This document shows, piece after piece, positions 1-11,201 of a DNA stretch of 64,000 bases (its first letter is position 1; each line of letters starts with the position of its first letter). The DNA comes from Ooceraea biroi (Eukaryota; Arthropoda; Insecta; Hymenoptera; Formicidae). The translations under genes were made by a program, and so were the position numbers. Location: the NCBI RefSeq assembly GCF_003672135.1, contig NC_039516.1, positions 10,089,838 through 10,153,837 on the forward strand, in the 5' to 3' direction. Below the pieces are notes generated by a model that was not told the origin of the DNA, did no database searches, and saw only the letters and a list, made by a program, of their open reading frames with translations.

Positions 1-2101
1 ATCTGTCGTTGTGCGAGAGTCTCCTCCGATCGCCGTGGAACGGCTGGGACCGATACTGATGCCGCATTCATTCACCCTTTCGAGAAAGAGCAGGAACCTC
101 CGGCCCTTCGGAATCTCTGGATCACATCACTGTGCTATTAATAAAAGTGATGTGTTTCCGGGTTATTCCTCGCGCCATTACCGTAATGTGAACAGCGTAT
201 TGTATTTTCTTGAGCGATTGAACAGGGAACGCACGATAGTTTGGCGCGATGTCGGAGCATCGAGTCATCGTAATCGTCGACGCTGGTCGACGCATCGTCG
301 TTTGGTTTTAATATCCAGCCGTAAAGGTGATACGCGCGGCCGAAGTGCCGCAATCAAATTAACGAGGCAACTTTTACTTTCATAAAGCGGTATAACACCG
401 CGAACTACATTATATTATATACCATTTCGACCGTCCCAGCCGCATTATTTTCGCGAGTGCTTTGTGCGAGAGCCTCCCTTTCCCAGCAGTTCGCCCAACA
501 CGGTAATCGTCGTCGTTAAGTACCTCCAAATGTGACTATTCCAATCGCCTTTCCACGTACAAGGTGTCCTTCGAGGTCGTCCACGCGCGTCCCTTCATCC
601 ACGCGGAATTCACTCGCGACCGACTTCGGCGCGACCAACTTTTCCTCCGGGAAAATTTGGATTCGACGTCATCTGCACGCGCTCTCGCAACTTTCCGATA
701 TTCGACATTAAATGTCTTTGTAAGCCCCGAATTAAAGTTCCGTTAAAGTCGAGTCCGCTTAAAATTGAACGACAAGAAAGTTGGCTATAATGTACGTTTG
801 CACCCTTCGAGATTATTTACTCGACGGCAATTTCTAGATTCCCCCATCGGAGGGTAGTTGTTAAAAATTAATTAAGCAACTTCCCCGCGGTCAGGAGGTA
901 GCGCACGTGTGGTTTCGAGGACACCCTGTGTATCGAGGAAATTTCGATAATGCGTCTTTAACAGCGACGGCCGTAACGCGGAAAACCATGACGGCATATC
1001 CTCGCCGTCATTAAATGTCGCAGCGCCGGCCATTATTTTACAAGCGTTGCGTAGTTACGCTCAATCGAGCGATTAAAATGCCGATACTCTGTGTCGCAGA
1101 CTCGACTTTAACGTTTTAACAATCTATAAAAATTAATATTACATACGCCTTCGTCGCGACGCCGTGAACTCGTTGCGGAAAACACGCAACAAAAGTTACT
1201 TATCGCCGACGTTATTATTACTTTCGAGAATTTTTACCGTAAATCTCGGGGCTCTTTAACGACGAACGGAACAATGAATGTTCTCGCAATTCGCAGTTGC
1301 GCTGATATCTCTCCGATGTCGAAATTGGAGGGAACAAAGACGGGTTCACGCAGTGCATAAATGTTCGACATCGCACGAGATGATTCGAGATCGCTGCACA
1401 TCTGTTCGCTGGACGCGCGCGTGCCTGGGATCCCCTTAAGTGCATAATTGATGCACGAGAGATCGACTGGTTCGGCGTTATGCGATGATTCATGAAAAGC
1501 AATTCGCTTTAGGACCGCAGGCGTTAGGCACACCATTGATACTCGTTCGCATTTGACCTCAATCCGCTCGATAACAGCTGAAACCAAAGCTGATACCAAA
1601 GACGATGAAAATACGTATGACATATCAGATAAAATTATTAACATCGGTATATCAATATTAAAATAATATTCCTAAAATAATATTAAAGCTCTCTGGATAG
1701 TAATAATATCGAATGGCAATAATATGTGTTATCAACGATGCACTTGTCAGCGCGTCAATCCGAGAGCAGCATGGTGTCGAAGGTAATCGGGATATTCCGA
1801 GATATCGATGTCTGCAAGCGGGTCGACCCTTACCGGAATGCATATACGCGATGAATCCGAGAAATAGGCGCGCTATCGCTCCCCATTCTGCCACCTCCGC
1901 CTTCGAACGAGATCACGATGGCGGGGTGCATCGCGCGCGCCGATCTTTCCGGGTGCGGTGCGATAGTGGCGCGGATATAACAACGTGCCATTTCGCGTGT
2001 GGTCGGCATTAACGCGAGCACGCGGCTGACACTCAACCCCTGATGAACAATTATCTTACGAAGCCCGGGTCGCGCGTGTCGGCGTGAGAGCGTGCGCGCA
2101 A

Positions 2102-2160
2102 ACGAGCGAGCGAGCTAAGCGAACGGGTGGAGGAAACGCGCGGCGCGCTCGCTCGCTCGT
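2102..2160. repeat. 14-bp perfect inverted repeat built of GAGC units
   Basis: The left arm at 2102-2115 consists of GAGC/GCGA units. The right arm at 2147-2160 is its exact reverse complement, and the loop between them is 31 nt. Because the arms are simple-sequence, the pairing may only reflect two microsatellite tracts in opposite orientation rather than a functional hairpin. Confidence 0.6.
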
Positions 2161-3290
2161 GAACCGCGTCGGGAAATGGGTCGCCGTAATGGCCACGGTA
2201 AAGTCCTCGTGAAAGTTGCACGGTTGTTTATGGTCGCGCTACACGCACTAAGCCCGAAGCGGTGGCTGGCGGGCGCTATAGCGTTCTGGCTCCGCTCCGC
2301 TCCACTCGTCCGCGCGCGTAAACGGCCCACGGTATGCGCCCGCGCGCGATGCCAACGCGCGGATTTATCCTCTCGCTAACCCTGCCTGCACCCTATCTAC
2401 CTACCGCTCGCTCCTTCCTCCGCCAGTTCCTGCTTCCACCCTTAACCCCCCCGCGCGCGCGCGAGATTGTTGTTGGATATAAACGTAAAAGTGGTAACGT
2501 CGCGGTAAAACATCGCACGCGCTCGCGATACAAGTGTACGTTGGACAGCTCGTGCACGTACATGCACGTTGGTTGTACGGGTACGCGCGCGTTAAATCGC
2601 GACGCGCGACCACCACTTGATTAAGGGAGAACGTCCGAACGTCCGACGGCCGGCCGTTACCGGGTTACGCTCCAACCCGAAAAGAGAGATATTACCCCCC
2701 AGCCGGGGGTAGCGCGCGATAGTATTCGCGGATCGGTTATGATAACGATACGACGTCGTTGGTGGCGTAGGACGGATAGCGGCGAGACGCGCCTGCCGAC
2801 CGTTATACGAGCGTTTACTATCGAGCGACGTGATGGCAAAAGCCGGCCATTGTAAAATATAGATATAGGATATCGGGGGCAACGCGCGGGAGAGCAACAT
2901 CGGCGTGCGCAATAAAAATGTAAAGGTGAATATCATTGATCCCGCGGCGCGAGCTCTTACTGTCCCGCAGTAATTTTTATCTGTTTCGGGAGTTCCTGGC
3001 GCGCTAAATGTTCGTGTCACGCACAGCAAGGAATGCAGCGATTAAAAGACACGTCGCGATTCCCGGAGGGAAATGTAGCGTCACGGATGCAGCTTTATTT
3101 TTGCGAGCGCGACTGCGAATGGAATTAGAGTTTGCAGACGCCAAGTTTCGCGCGCGGTGACGAGAGAATTAGGGAGAAATATTGAGATGAAAGGGATTGT
3201 TGCGCGAGTTGTATCCAATTGTACTCGTCCGCGGGTCCGCATCGGCGCCGGCAATTAGTGCATTGTATTAATTTACGGTGGATACAGCGT

Positions 3291-3310
3291 ATTGTTTTAA
3301 TTAAAACAAT
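3291..3310. repeat. Perfect 20-bp AT-rich palindrome
   Basis: The sequence ATTGTTTTAATTAAAACAAT is its own reverse complement over all 20 bases. It sits in otherwise CpG-rich DNA. Such a dyad could be a binding site for a dimeric factor or a small cruciform; the sequence alone does not say which. Confidence 0.7.
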
Positions 3311-5606
3311 TCCGGGCGCTTCGCCTACCGTACCCACGAGCTCGGAAATTAGCGTGGAACGAGACTCCTTACCGCCATCATCACCACACTCGATTCTCGT
3401 AATTGTCCGCGTCTCGCCTTCCGTGAACTGTTTAAGGTGGTCGCCAGCGACAATCTTTCAGGTCGGCGTTGTCATTCGGGCCAATAAACCGAACAGTCCA
3501 ATTGACGAGTTCTCCGGAAGAACGACTCGAGTCTGGAACCGACAGGGCCATGAAACTATGATTTCTCTCCGCAGGATTTTTCTCTCTTACGTGTATTTCT
3601 CGAAAATGATATTTTTATAGAATAATTCTGTACGAGGTAGCTTTTGCAAAATGAAAGAAAATCTATTATACGGTATTAATATCTCGTATGACACGTAAAA
3701 GAGAGACTGATTCGAAATGTATTCGAAATGTTGGAGACTGCGGTTTATTAAATATGTGTCATGTAGATAAATGTGCGGCGCTTTTCGTAATTACGTCTCT
3801 GAGACGTGTCTTACGTCATTCTCGGTGAATCGGCAATCGAGTTGAGATTCGCGACGAGAGTCGCGGCACCGCGCGCGATAATATACGGACTTCATTAAGG
3901 ACGCGACCGCCGCGAAACCTTGTCACGATGATTTAGTTTTACGCGCGGCGTCGCTTTATAACACCGGCGGAAAAATATTTCCCGTATTTAAATCCGCCGT
4001 TTCGCGGCTTATACATATGCATCGTTTTACGAAATTGCAAAGGCAACGGCGGCGTCGGCGGCGGGCATTGCGGTACCAGAAATTTCGAATTTAAACGAGC
4101 CTATTTGGATTCCACCAGTCCTCCCCCATCTATTTTGGTCAGAATGCCCGGTGCGGCTGGTATCCGACAATCGGCAACCGGTAATCAAAATAATCGCCGA
4201 CCAAGCTCGTTCGACGCGCGCCGGAATAATTCCGGAAACATTTTCACGTCTCTCGTACGTATTACATGTGTGACGTGCCGATGCGCGGGTCGTAACATTT
4301 CTCAGCGAACTCACGTGGAACTGCTGTTTAATGTCTCGAAATAAAATCAGAGATTTGCATGGCGCGTGATTTGATCCGCGACCGTGAGATTTCAGCGTGC
4401 GACATTCGCGAAGGTGCGCACGGTGTGCCTTTAAAACCTGAAAGTTGGGTGTTGGGGAATCTCTAAAAAGTAACGTGTGATAGAAAATAAAAATAACGCT
4501 GGCAGAGAGAGAGAGACTTGCGAACAGATGCAATCGATAGAGTGTACGAGTCTGGAACGACTGTTTACAGGTAACGAGCGATACAATTAGTCGGCTAATA
4601 GCAGGTTCGTTGATCGAGTTTTCCCGAGCGATCGGAAAGTTGCGAGATTGGATGGCTCGTTCCCGCGCGGATTCGTCCCGCGCGTACGCGCGTACAACGC
4701 ATGCATGAGGAACCGTTGAATTAATCGGCGGGGGTTTGCCGGCCGATCGCAAGAGAACGCTTCAATTAGAGCGTAGTTGCTGTTGTAGCTTAATGGAAGA
4801 TTGTTGCGGCATAACGATCTCACGAAACTAGGTTACCAATCCACGGAAACGCCATGGCGTTCACGTCACGAGCGTTGCGCTTCAACCACCGACAGGACCG
4901 ACTTGGGTCCGAAGCCGAGGATACCAACCTAAGCTCCACGTCTCTCTGGGATTCTCGGGCAAAGCCCAGCCGGTCCGATTGAATTAGACCATTCGCGTCC
5001 CTTCTTTCGGAAACGCGAATAGTCTCTCGTAGCGGTGCACGCGCTGCATCTAATTAAGTCCCATTGAAATGATGATCGCGGTGAAATTTCGAGAGTAGAA
5101 ACGTTCCGTTCCGGATAAAAGTGGTCTCACGGCGCGCGACGACGGGGGCAACGCTGATAACACGCGGGGCTGGTTAATAACGTTGGTGATAGGGAACGAC
5201 AAAGGGAATTTTTTTATCGCTGTCGGCCGATAGCCGGCGCGTGGGAACGGATTCCGCGAATTAAGCACCACGCGCTGCGTCACCTGGAGCAATTTTACGG
5301 AGCTGCGTGAATTGGCGAATATCAAATCGGTCGAGCCGATATCGGGCGGCTTTATCGGCGCCGGTCCCATCGGAGACTCGATTTTTGGTCCCGATCGGCG
5401 CTGATCGGGTGCCCGGTTATACGTTGTACGTATAAGCGCTTGGCCGAATTAAGCGGGCGGCGTGCGCGGAATTTCGACCGCTTCATCGGGATTCGACGCA
5501 AATATGCTATTAAAACAAATGGGATCGACCCGCGCCGTGCCCCCGCTCGCGGCGGAAGAATACGCTTAATTACGAGCCTTAGAATTCAATTACAGGCCAC
5601 GTAGCC

Positions 5607-5757
5607 ACCTGTAAATTTCCGGCCGGTTACCGGGGCCCCCAGTGCCCCGGCTGCGATAATGCGCATACAATCGTAATTGCGTAATTACCGTCCGTGCTGC
5701 GGTAAATTTCGCCGCGGCGCGCTTGGAAAATTCGCCGCCGGAAACAATACGGCGACA
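5607..5757 (+). repeat. Diverged direct duplication, copy A
   Basis: This segment aligns in the same orientation with 6157-6296. The best-conserved core, 5667-5688, differs from 6195-6216 at one of 22 positions and contains two TAAT sites. Further shared blocks follow in the same order: CGGtAAATTtCGC-like, then tGGAAAATtCGC-like, then GGAAACA-GCGACA. The collinear order argues for an old duplication rather than chance. Homeodomain-type TAATTAC sites lie in the core, so a duplicated regulatory element is one reading. Confidence 0.45.
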
Positions 5758-5869
5758 TTCGTCACGGAACATTGCCGGCTAATAGGCGTTTTGCGCGGAT
5801 ACGGCGAACGCTAAAGATCCCTGCTCGCCAGCCGCGAGTTGACTTAACAAATCTCCAGTGTCAAGTGAT

Positions 5870-6080
5870 TTTTGCATTGTTTGCAATATACTGTAAAAAG
5901 ACACGATTTATATAATGTTATATTTTTGTATTTGTATATCTTCATGTCTTTCAAATTTTATACGATCATATGTTTCTTATTCTGCAGAAAGAACAATGAT
6001 TAATTATTGATCGGGTGATTTAAAAATGTTGCCTGAAATTTGAATTGCTGACATGATTTCTCGATAGAGGAAGAGAGAGA
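5870..6080. other. AT-rich patch between duplicated segments
   Basis: About 210 bp of AT-rich, CpG-poor sequence lies between the two copies of the diverged duplication. Its composition contrasts sharply with both flanks and resembles the AT-rich mobile elements further downstream. I see no clear terminal repeats, so an old insertion is inference only. Confidence 0.4.
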
Positions 6081-6156
6081 AAGAGGATTTACCTCGTCAC
6101 ACGAAAGAACACGCTCAATTGAAAGCTGTGGGATTTAATCACAGATTACACAAACG

Positions 6157-6296
6157 CCGTGTAAATTCGTCACGGTGGCCTATGTAACACGGGCACAATC
6201 GTAATTGCATAATTACGATCTAATGACGGAAATTCCGCGTCGGTCGACAGCGTTGACGCGAGGCATTTAGAAAATCCGCGGAAACACGATGCGACA
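6157..6296 (+). repeat. Diverged direct duplication, copy B
   Basis: This is the partner of 5607-5757. The core at 6195-6216 carries the same TAAT-containing motif with one substitution. The spacing to the downstream shared blocks is about 10 bp shorter than in copy A, which indicates small indels since duplication. Confidence 0.45.
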
Positions 6297-8044
6297 ATAC
6301 CGCAGAACGGTTCGTCACCGGGCACATTGTCGATGATAAATCGTCGCGTGCCGTGGAACAAGCGGCGGCGTTGCACTCGTATTTTCGCGCGCGAAAAATC
6401 GTCGCAATCTCGCAATTCGAACGGATCATCCAATCTGATCACGAATCTTTCCGCGACGAGAAAAACCTGAACGAGCACCGTCCGCGTGATCGCTTTTCCC
6501 ATGGTGGATTATTTCTTCCGCGGAACTAATTACGGCGATGATCTATCTAGCTCTGCCCTTTCTATCCCTCTCGATCCCTGAAAAATCCTGACCCACATCG
6601 GAGGATACGTCTTGTTCAGGGAATAATCATTTCGCGACCCTCCCTGCCGTTCGCGACGAAAATTTACGCCGGAAAAAGGCGCACGATGCGTCAGCGGCAA
6701 AAAAGTCTGGCCGCCTTCATCCACGTCATGCGTCACGCACGCCTCATTATACTTCTAGATGGACTTTTTTTCCCCTCTCCTGGTCGGGGGACACTCCGTT
6801 GGACCCTCGTTTGCCGGGACAGGAGGGAATGTCTGGCTGCTTTTCAAGGACAATATCATAAACGTGCGTTTGCGCTCCGGGTTCTCGTGTTACTCGTAAA
6901 TTGACTCGTTTTCAATTAACGGCGATTTTAAGCGATTAAAGCTTGCGCCACGCCGCGCCACGCCTCCCCCTCCGATGATGATGAGTACCATCTGCCGTGC
7001 GCCCGCGTCATGACGTTGGAAAAGTGCGTGCAGCGTGAGTGAGTGAGTGCACCGACACATCGGCGTCACCCCTCCTCGTTTCGAGGGAACTGCACTCGCG
7101 CGACCCTCGATTGAGCATTTTCGGGGGGACGATGATTGTCTACGAATTGTAAACACATATTTCTCAGGGTTCTTTATTTTCTACTCGACGTATCATGGTA
7201 CAATTATTTTTACAGCGTCGCAAGAATAAAATTAAATATCAGCGCTTGGAAATTAAACAATATCCTAGGATCTATTGTAAAATCCTGTTCTCTGTGTATA
7301 TATATGGTATGGTACCACCAGAAAACGCGAACAGATATCGCAAAATGTTTTCGTGTTTACCGGGGCACGTATCCGTCGAGAGAGAAGCGTTGTCGACGCC
7401 TATGATGGTGCACCACGCACGGTCGCGCGTGGGTGCGTGCGCGTAAATTGAGCTTGTCTATTTGTCGTTGCTTTTTTTTGCTCTCACGCACAAAGCGGGC
7501 ACGAGTCGACGGGGACGGACGTAGAGACTCTCATACACGTTTCTGTCAAAGAGCCGGTCGAATGTGCAACGCACCACTTCCGTGACACACAACGCAAACC
7601 CATCGGCGCCAGAAACAAATGATGTCTTCTAGTAATATTTTCTCGACATCTCTCATTATGCAAAGATGACTTTATAATTATCAAAAAAAAACAAACAGAT
7701 CGTCCATACCAAGAAAGAACGCGGAAGACGCGAGCTCATCCCTATCTCCCATTCCTCTCTCTTCCCTTTATCTTAAAATCTCTCTCTCCTGAAATTTCTT
7801 TGATGTTCAGATTTCCCGAAAAAAATCATTTTGCACCTTGTAAAAACCGTGGTAAAAGGTTGTCGGATATTTCTCGCCACACCTCGATGTCGTGACTCTC
7901 ACCCCTGCGTCCGAGCCGGGCGTACGCATGGCATACGTTGCGACGTGCCGCAGCGGTGGGCTGCGCTTTCTCCGCTATCACCGCGCGGAATCCCGCAGGG
8001 AAGCCCCGCATGCAGCTGTGCGCGCTCTCGAGAAACAGGAAGAC

Positions 8045-8060
8045 AGAGAGAGAGAGAGAG
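8045..8060 (+). repeat. (AG)8 microsatellite
   Basis: Uninterrupted AG dinucleotide run, flanked by further purine-rich sequence to about 8070. Confidence 0.85.
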
Positions 8061-9567
8061 GGAGTGAGAGCTTACGAATTACTTCCGTGTTTATAAAATA
8101 AACGAGAAAAGCGCGGCGGATGAAGCGAGGGTACTTTCCCGCCCTCCTCCCTCTTGCCCGGCCTGCTTTCACGCGCGAGGGAACGCACGCCGTGTCGCTC
8201 CATGACGTGCATTGCGTTTACCAATGACAGAAAGAGAGAGACCATCAGCCGTGCATTTCTAAATGTTTTCCCCGCGGACGCCGGCACCGGCTGTGTGTTC
8301 CGCAACAATGGCCCGGCCTCGGCGCAAGTGTTATTGACGGAACCGCCACGTCTCGCCACGGTCGACGGAAGGCAGCCCCGACGTGTGATTACTGTGAATT
8401 GGGCCGTGCCGCGCGATATGAAACCAACGGAGGAAGCAAACAGTCGGAAGTGTCCGTCTGCCCGATCCTCGCTCGCGCGGAGGAACGGCCGCGAAACGCG
8501 CGCGGTTCGAGACGGACTTGCTCGCGAGGCGAATCCGCGTACGCCTGAGCGAATCCGAATGCCGTTCCGTAAAGGAGCGTTTCATTACCGTCGCATTCGC
8601 GGAATGCCGGGCGTCCGAGAGAGAAACATTTTCTTTATCTCAGCGATTAATTGTTCTTTCAATTAACAATTGCGCGAACACGGTGGTTCACCATGTTCGC
8701 CAGAAACCGATACTTTCTGCACGAATGGCGGGACTAGGGGATACGTGTGACTGGGACAAAAGTCCTGGAAAATCTTGTTTCGCTCGCACATCGCGAGATT
8801 GCAGCATTCATGACGCGACACGCTGCAGATCACACCCGAGTGCTCGTCGCGTCGTTTATTCGGGGCTCGAGAGATGTTTGGATCACTGACAGGAAGCAAA
8901 ATTTACTTAAAAGTGCCCGAATCCGCGCGATTCTGTCTCACTCGAGTCGCGTTCAATACTCACGTCCGATTAATGATAGAAATTCGTCAGTCGCGCAAAC
9001 AACCAGGAATAGAAAGCAGAGTATTTCGAGACGTTCCGATTATTTCTGCTGCCGCGCACCGGAAGAGATAAATCATGTAAAGTTACATATTACATAGGAA
9101 ATTATACACGGCTCTTCCTCCGCGAGATTGTTTTATACGTATTTAACTAAATCGCGATTAGCTACGCGACAGTGGTATTTTCGATCGGTGTAAAAAGAGC
9201 GCATTGTATCGCCGTGTGTTAAAGCTGGATGTCGTTATCGATGACGCGAGATTTATTTGCATCCGTTGCCGAGCAAACGTATATCTGACCGTACTTCCTC
9301 AATTTATAACTGCACCTATCGGGTAGCACAAAGCTCGATAACGCCCGATATTAATGGAAACGCTCGTTTCGCACTTTGACGCGACGCAATTCGCGACCAG
9401 ATCAGAGAGACAATTATTACCCGATGTGGTAATTATTAACGGCGGCCTGCGAGACGCCTCCCTTTTCTCTCTCCCTCTCTCATTTCCCCCCCTGGGTTTA
9501 GCTCGTGATCAAGCGGACTGAGGGATCACAGCGAATCGTTCGGAAATAGCGGAATGGCCTTTGTGAA

Positions 9568-9585
9568 GCGGCGGCGGCGGCGGCG
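9568..9585 (+). repeat. (GCG)6 microsatellite
   Basis: Six uninterrupted GCG triplets. They sit in a minus-strand open frame that would read them as arginine codons, but that frame is judged to be chance. Confidence 0.85.
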
Positions 9586-9751
9586 CAGCTTGCGTCCTGC
9601 CGTGCTCGTGTTTCGTGAAAGCAATTTTTCTGCCGGCGAGACGGTGCTTTTATTCGGCGTGTTGCGAAATATACAGCCGACGCTGTACATGTTGTAACAT
9701 TTTCCTACGGGCGACGACGAGCCTCGGCCGATCGAGCCGACATACGCTCGC

Positions 9752-9787
9752 AAAATACACACACGCACACACACACATACATATATA
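9752..9787 (+). repeat. CA/TA microsatellite hosting a MITE
   Basis: An imperfect (CA)n tract passes into (TA)n directly before the left end of the foldback element at 9788. TA-rich alternating sequence resumes at 10367, so the element appears to have inserted into a TA-rich microsatellite. Confidence 0.75.
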
Positions 9788-9906
9788 CAGGGTGGCCCAT
9801 TTTAATTTATACAGTCGATTTTTTAAAAAACTAAAAGAGATACGAAAAAATGTTTCAGACAGACATGTCACGATTTCGAGGGGGACATAAGATGATACCA
9901 TTGGTT

Positions 9907-9944
9907 TGACCTTGAATAGTCGTTTGAAGGTCACGCGAAGGTCA
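9907..9944. promoter_or_regulatory. Nuclear-receptor-like half-sites inside MITE left arm
   Basis: TGACCTTGAA at 9907-9916 is the reverse complement of TTCAAGGTCA, which fits the extended half-site YCAAGGYCR bound by FTZ-F1/SF-1-type receptors. Two AGGTCA half-sites at 9928-9933 and 9939-9944 form a direct repeat with a 5-bp spacer (DR5). The same sites recur in mirror orientation in the right arm (extended half-site at 10238-10247). The motif match is seen in the sequence; binding in vivo is inference. Confidence 0.4.
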
Positions 9945-10065
9945 CCTTCAATTTCTTAAATTGAAACCCCTACTTTTTATTGCAGATTCTTATTCTCCAT
10001 CGAAAAGTAAGTAACTTTCGTCTGAAACATTTTTCCGAAAAATGTCATCTTATGTCCTTAAAATG

Positions 10066-10088
10066 ATCTTCAAGATGAGTTTTGAGGA
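10066..10088. other. Loop of the foldback MITE
   Basis: The 23-nt unpaired centre between the two 278-bp arms starts with the 11-nt palindrome ATCTTCAAGAT. It is the only part of the element not duplicated. Confidence 0.8.
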
Positions 10089-10683
10089 CATTTTAAGGAC
10101 ATAAGATGACATTTTTCGGAAAAATGTTTCAGACAAAAGTTACTTACTTTTCGATGGAGAATAAGAATCTGCAATAAAAAGTAGGGGTTTCAGTTTAAGA
10201 AATTGAAGGTGACCTTCGCGTGACCTTCAAACGACTATTCAAGGTCAAACCAATGGTATCATCTTATGTCCCCCTCGAAATCGTGACATGTTTGTCTGAA
10301 ACATTTTTTCGTATCTCTTTTAGTTTTTTAAAAAATCGACTGTATAAATTAAAATGGGCCACCCTGTATATATATATACGTACATACACGCGTGCACGTA
10401 TAAATACGACACGAAACGACGGCTGAATTTGCACAGGTTCTAAATAACCGGATCGCGCCGGGCATTACATTAATTATATTATTAATGGCGAATCAACCGC
10501 GACAGAATCGCAGATTGGAATCAGATTTCCTATGAGCGCGATCAATCACGATTATCATGACGACGCTGTTTTACCGTCGCGAATTATTTACGGAGCGGAA
10601 GTAGTAATCGATCGTAACGCCGTTGCATTTTATTGACATGCCGCCGTCGTCGATGGCTGCGCTTTTGTAACTTTTCCGTCGGC

Positions 10684-10702
10684 CGCGCGCGCGCGCGCGC
10701 GC
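10684..10702 (+). repeat. (CG)n microsatellite
   Basis: A run of about nine CG dinucleotides. Pure CG repeats are uncommon in animal genomes with germline methylation, so the run fits the CpG-rich, weakly methylated character of this DNA. It is prone to Z-DNA. Confidence 0.85.
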
Positions 10703-11162
10703 ACACAGCTGACAAAGGAGCCAAATTGATGACAACGCCGAGACATTGTTCGACGGCGGGGTCGCGGTGAATTTATCCCGATTCACTCACCGCATTTCAA
10801 TTATATTTTCTCCCGCTTAACGCGCTTAATCGCTCGATCCACCATCTCTCCCTCGTCCTCGCCTCGATCAGTCGATCGGTATCGCGTCCCGTTGCGGGAA
10901 GCAGGCGACGAGACGCGCCGAATTATTCCTTTCGTCGGCGTCAGCGAGAGAGTGTTCATTGTATGCTGAGTGGTAATTGGATTTTTCCGTATCACCTGAT
11001 GAACGCGAAATTCATCGATAATTCCGACGAGTTTCCAGCAAATCGGCGGAAATGCCCGTCGTTCTGGGCCCCGTTACCATGTAAATTACACCCCGAGCGA
11101 TCATCCGCCGAGTTAACTGAATTTTCCGTCTCTCTCCATATTATAGGCAGACTGGGAACTGC

Positions 11163-11201
11163 GAGATAGAGAGATAGATAGAGAGAGAGAGAAAGAGAGA
11201 A
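11163..11201 (+). repeat. GA/GATA purine-rich microsatellite
   Basis: Imperfect GAGA and GATA units form a purine-rich tract of about 40 bp. Confidence 0.75.

Larger units (their letters stand above)
1..5606. other. Non-coding CpG-rich stretch
   Basis: No gene is recognised here. The open frames, including the 241-codon minus-strand frame at 4027-4752, have no recognisable domain and are of a length expected by chance. The block from about 2040 to 2640 is particularly rich in CG dinucleotides. Small palindromes at 2102-2160 and 3291-3310 are listed separately. A promoter or CpG-rich regulatory region in 2040-2640 is possible, but nothing in the sequence fixes it. Confidence 0.6.
6297..9750. 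other. Non-coding stretch, no gene seen
   Basis: The region is CpG-rich with several CT-rich tracts. It holds a short (AG)8 run at 8045-8060 and a (GCG)6 run at 9568-9585. The open frames overlap heavily on both strands and show no recognisable protein features. Confidence 0.55.
9788..10366. mobile_element. Near-perfect foldback MITE with TA target duplication
   Basis: The left arm (9788-10065) and right arm (10089-10366) are each 278 bp and are reverse complements with only 3 differences (98.9% identity). The loop is 23 nt. The terminal sequence is CAGGGTGGCCCATTTTAA, and TA dinucleotides flank both ends (9786-9787 and 10367-10368). A CAGGGTG-type terminus plus a TA duplication is typical of Tc1/mariner-related non-autonomous elements, so that superfamily is the likely source (inference). 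There is no transposase frame; the minus-strand and plus-strand open frames in the two arms encode the same peptide simply because the arms are mirror copies. The very high arm identity indicates recent origin or ongoing conversion between arms. A transcript would fold into one long double-stranded RNA. Confidence 0.93.

Noticed and set aside
920..935. GACACCCTGTGTAT as a possible solo Tc1/mariner TIR end
   Set aside because: A single CACCCTG motif resembles such ends, but no partner end or target duplication was found.
2040..2640. CpG island promoter
   Set aside because: CpG density is high, but much of the window is CpG-rich as usual for this kind of genome, and no transcription start or downstream gene supports the call.
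4027..4752. Longest open frame in the window, 241 codons on the minus strand
   Set aside because: No domain, signal or transmembrane pattern is recognisable, the composition is that of random CpG-rich DNA, and the length is about what chance gives for six frames of 64 kb.
9650..10426. Two frames encoding an identical 50-residue peptide on opposite strands
   Set aside because: The identity follows from the two mirror-image arms of the foldback MITE and does not indicate a protein family.
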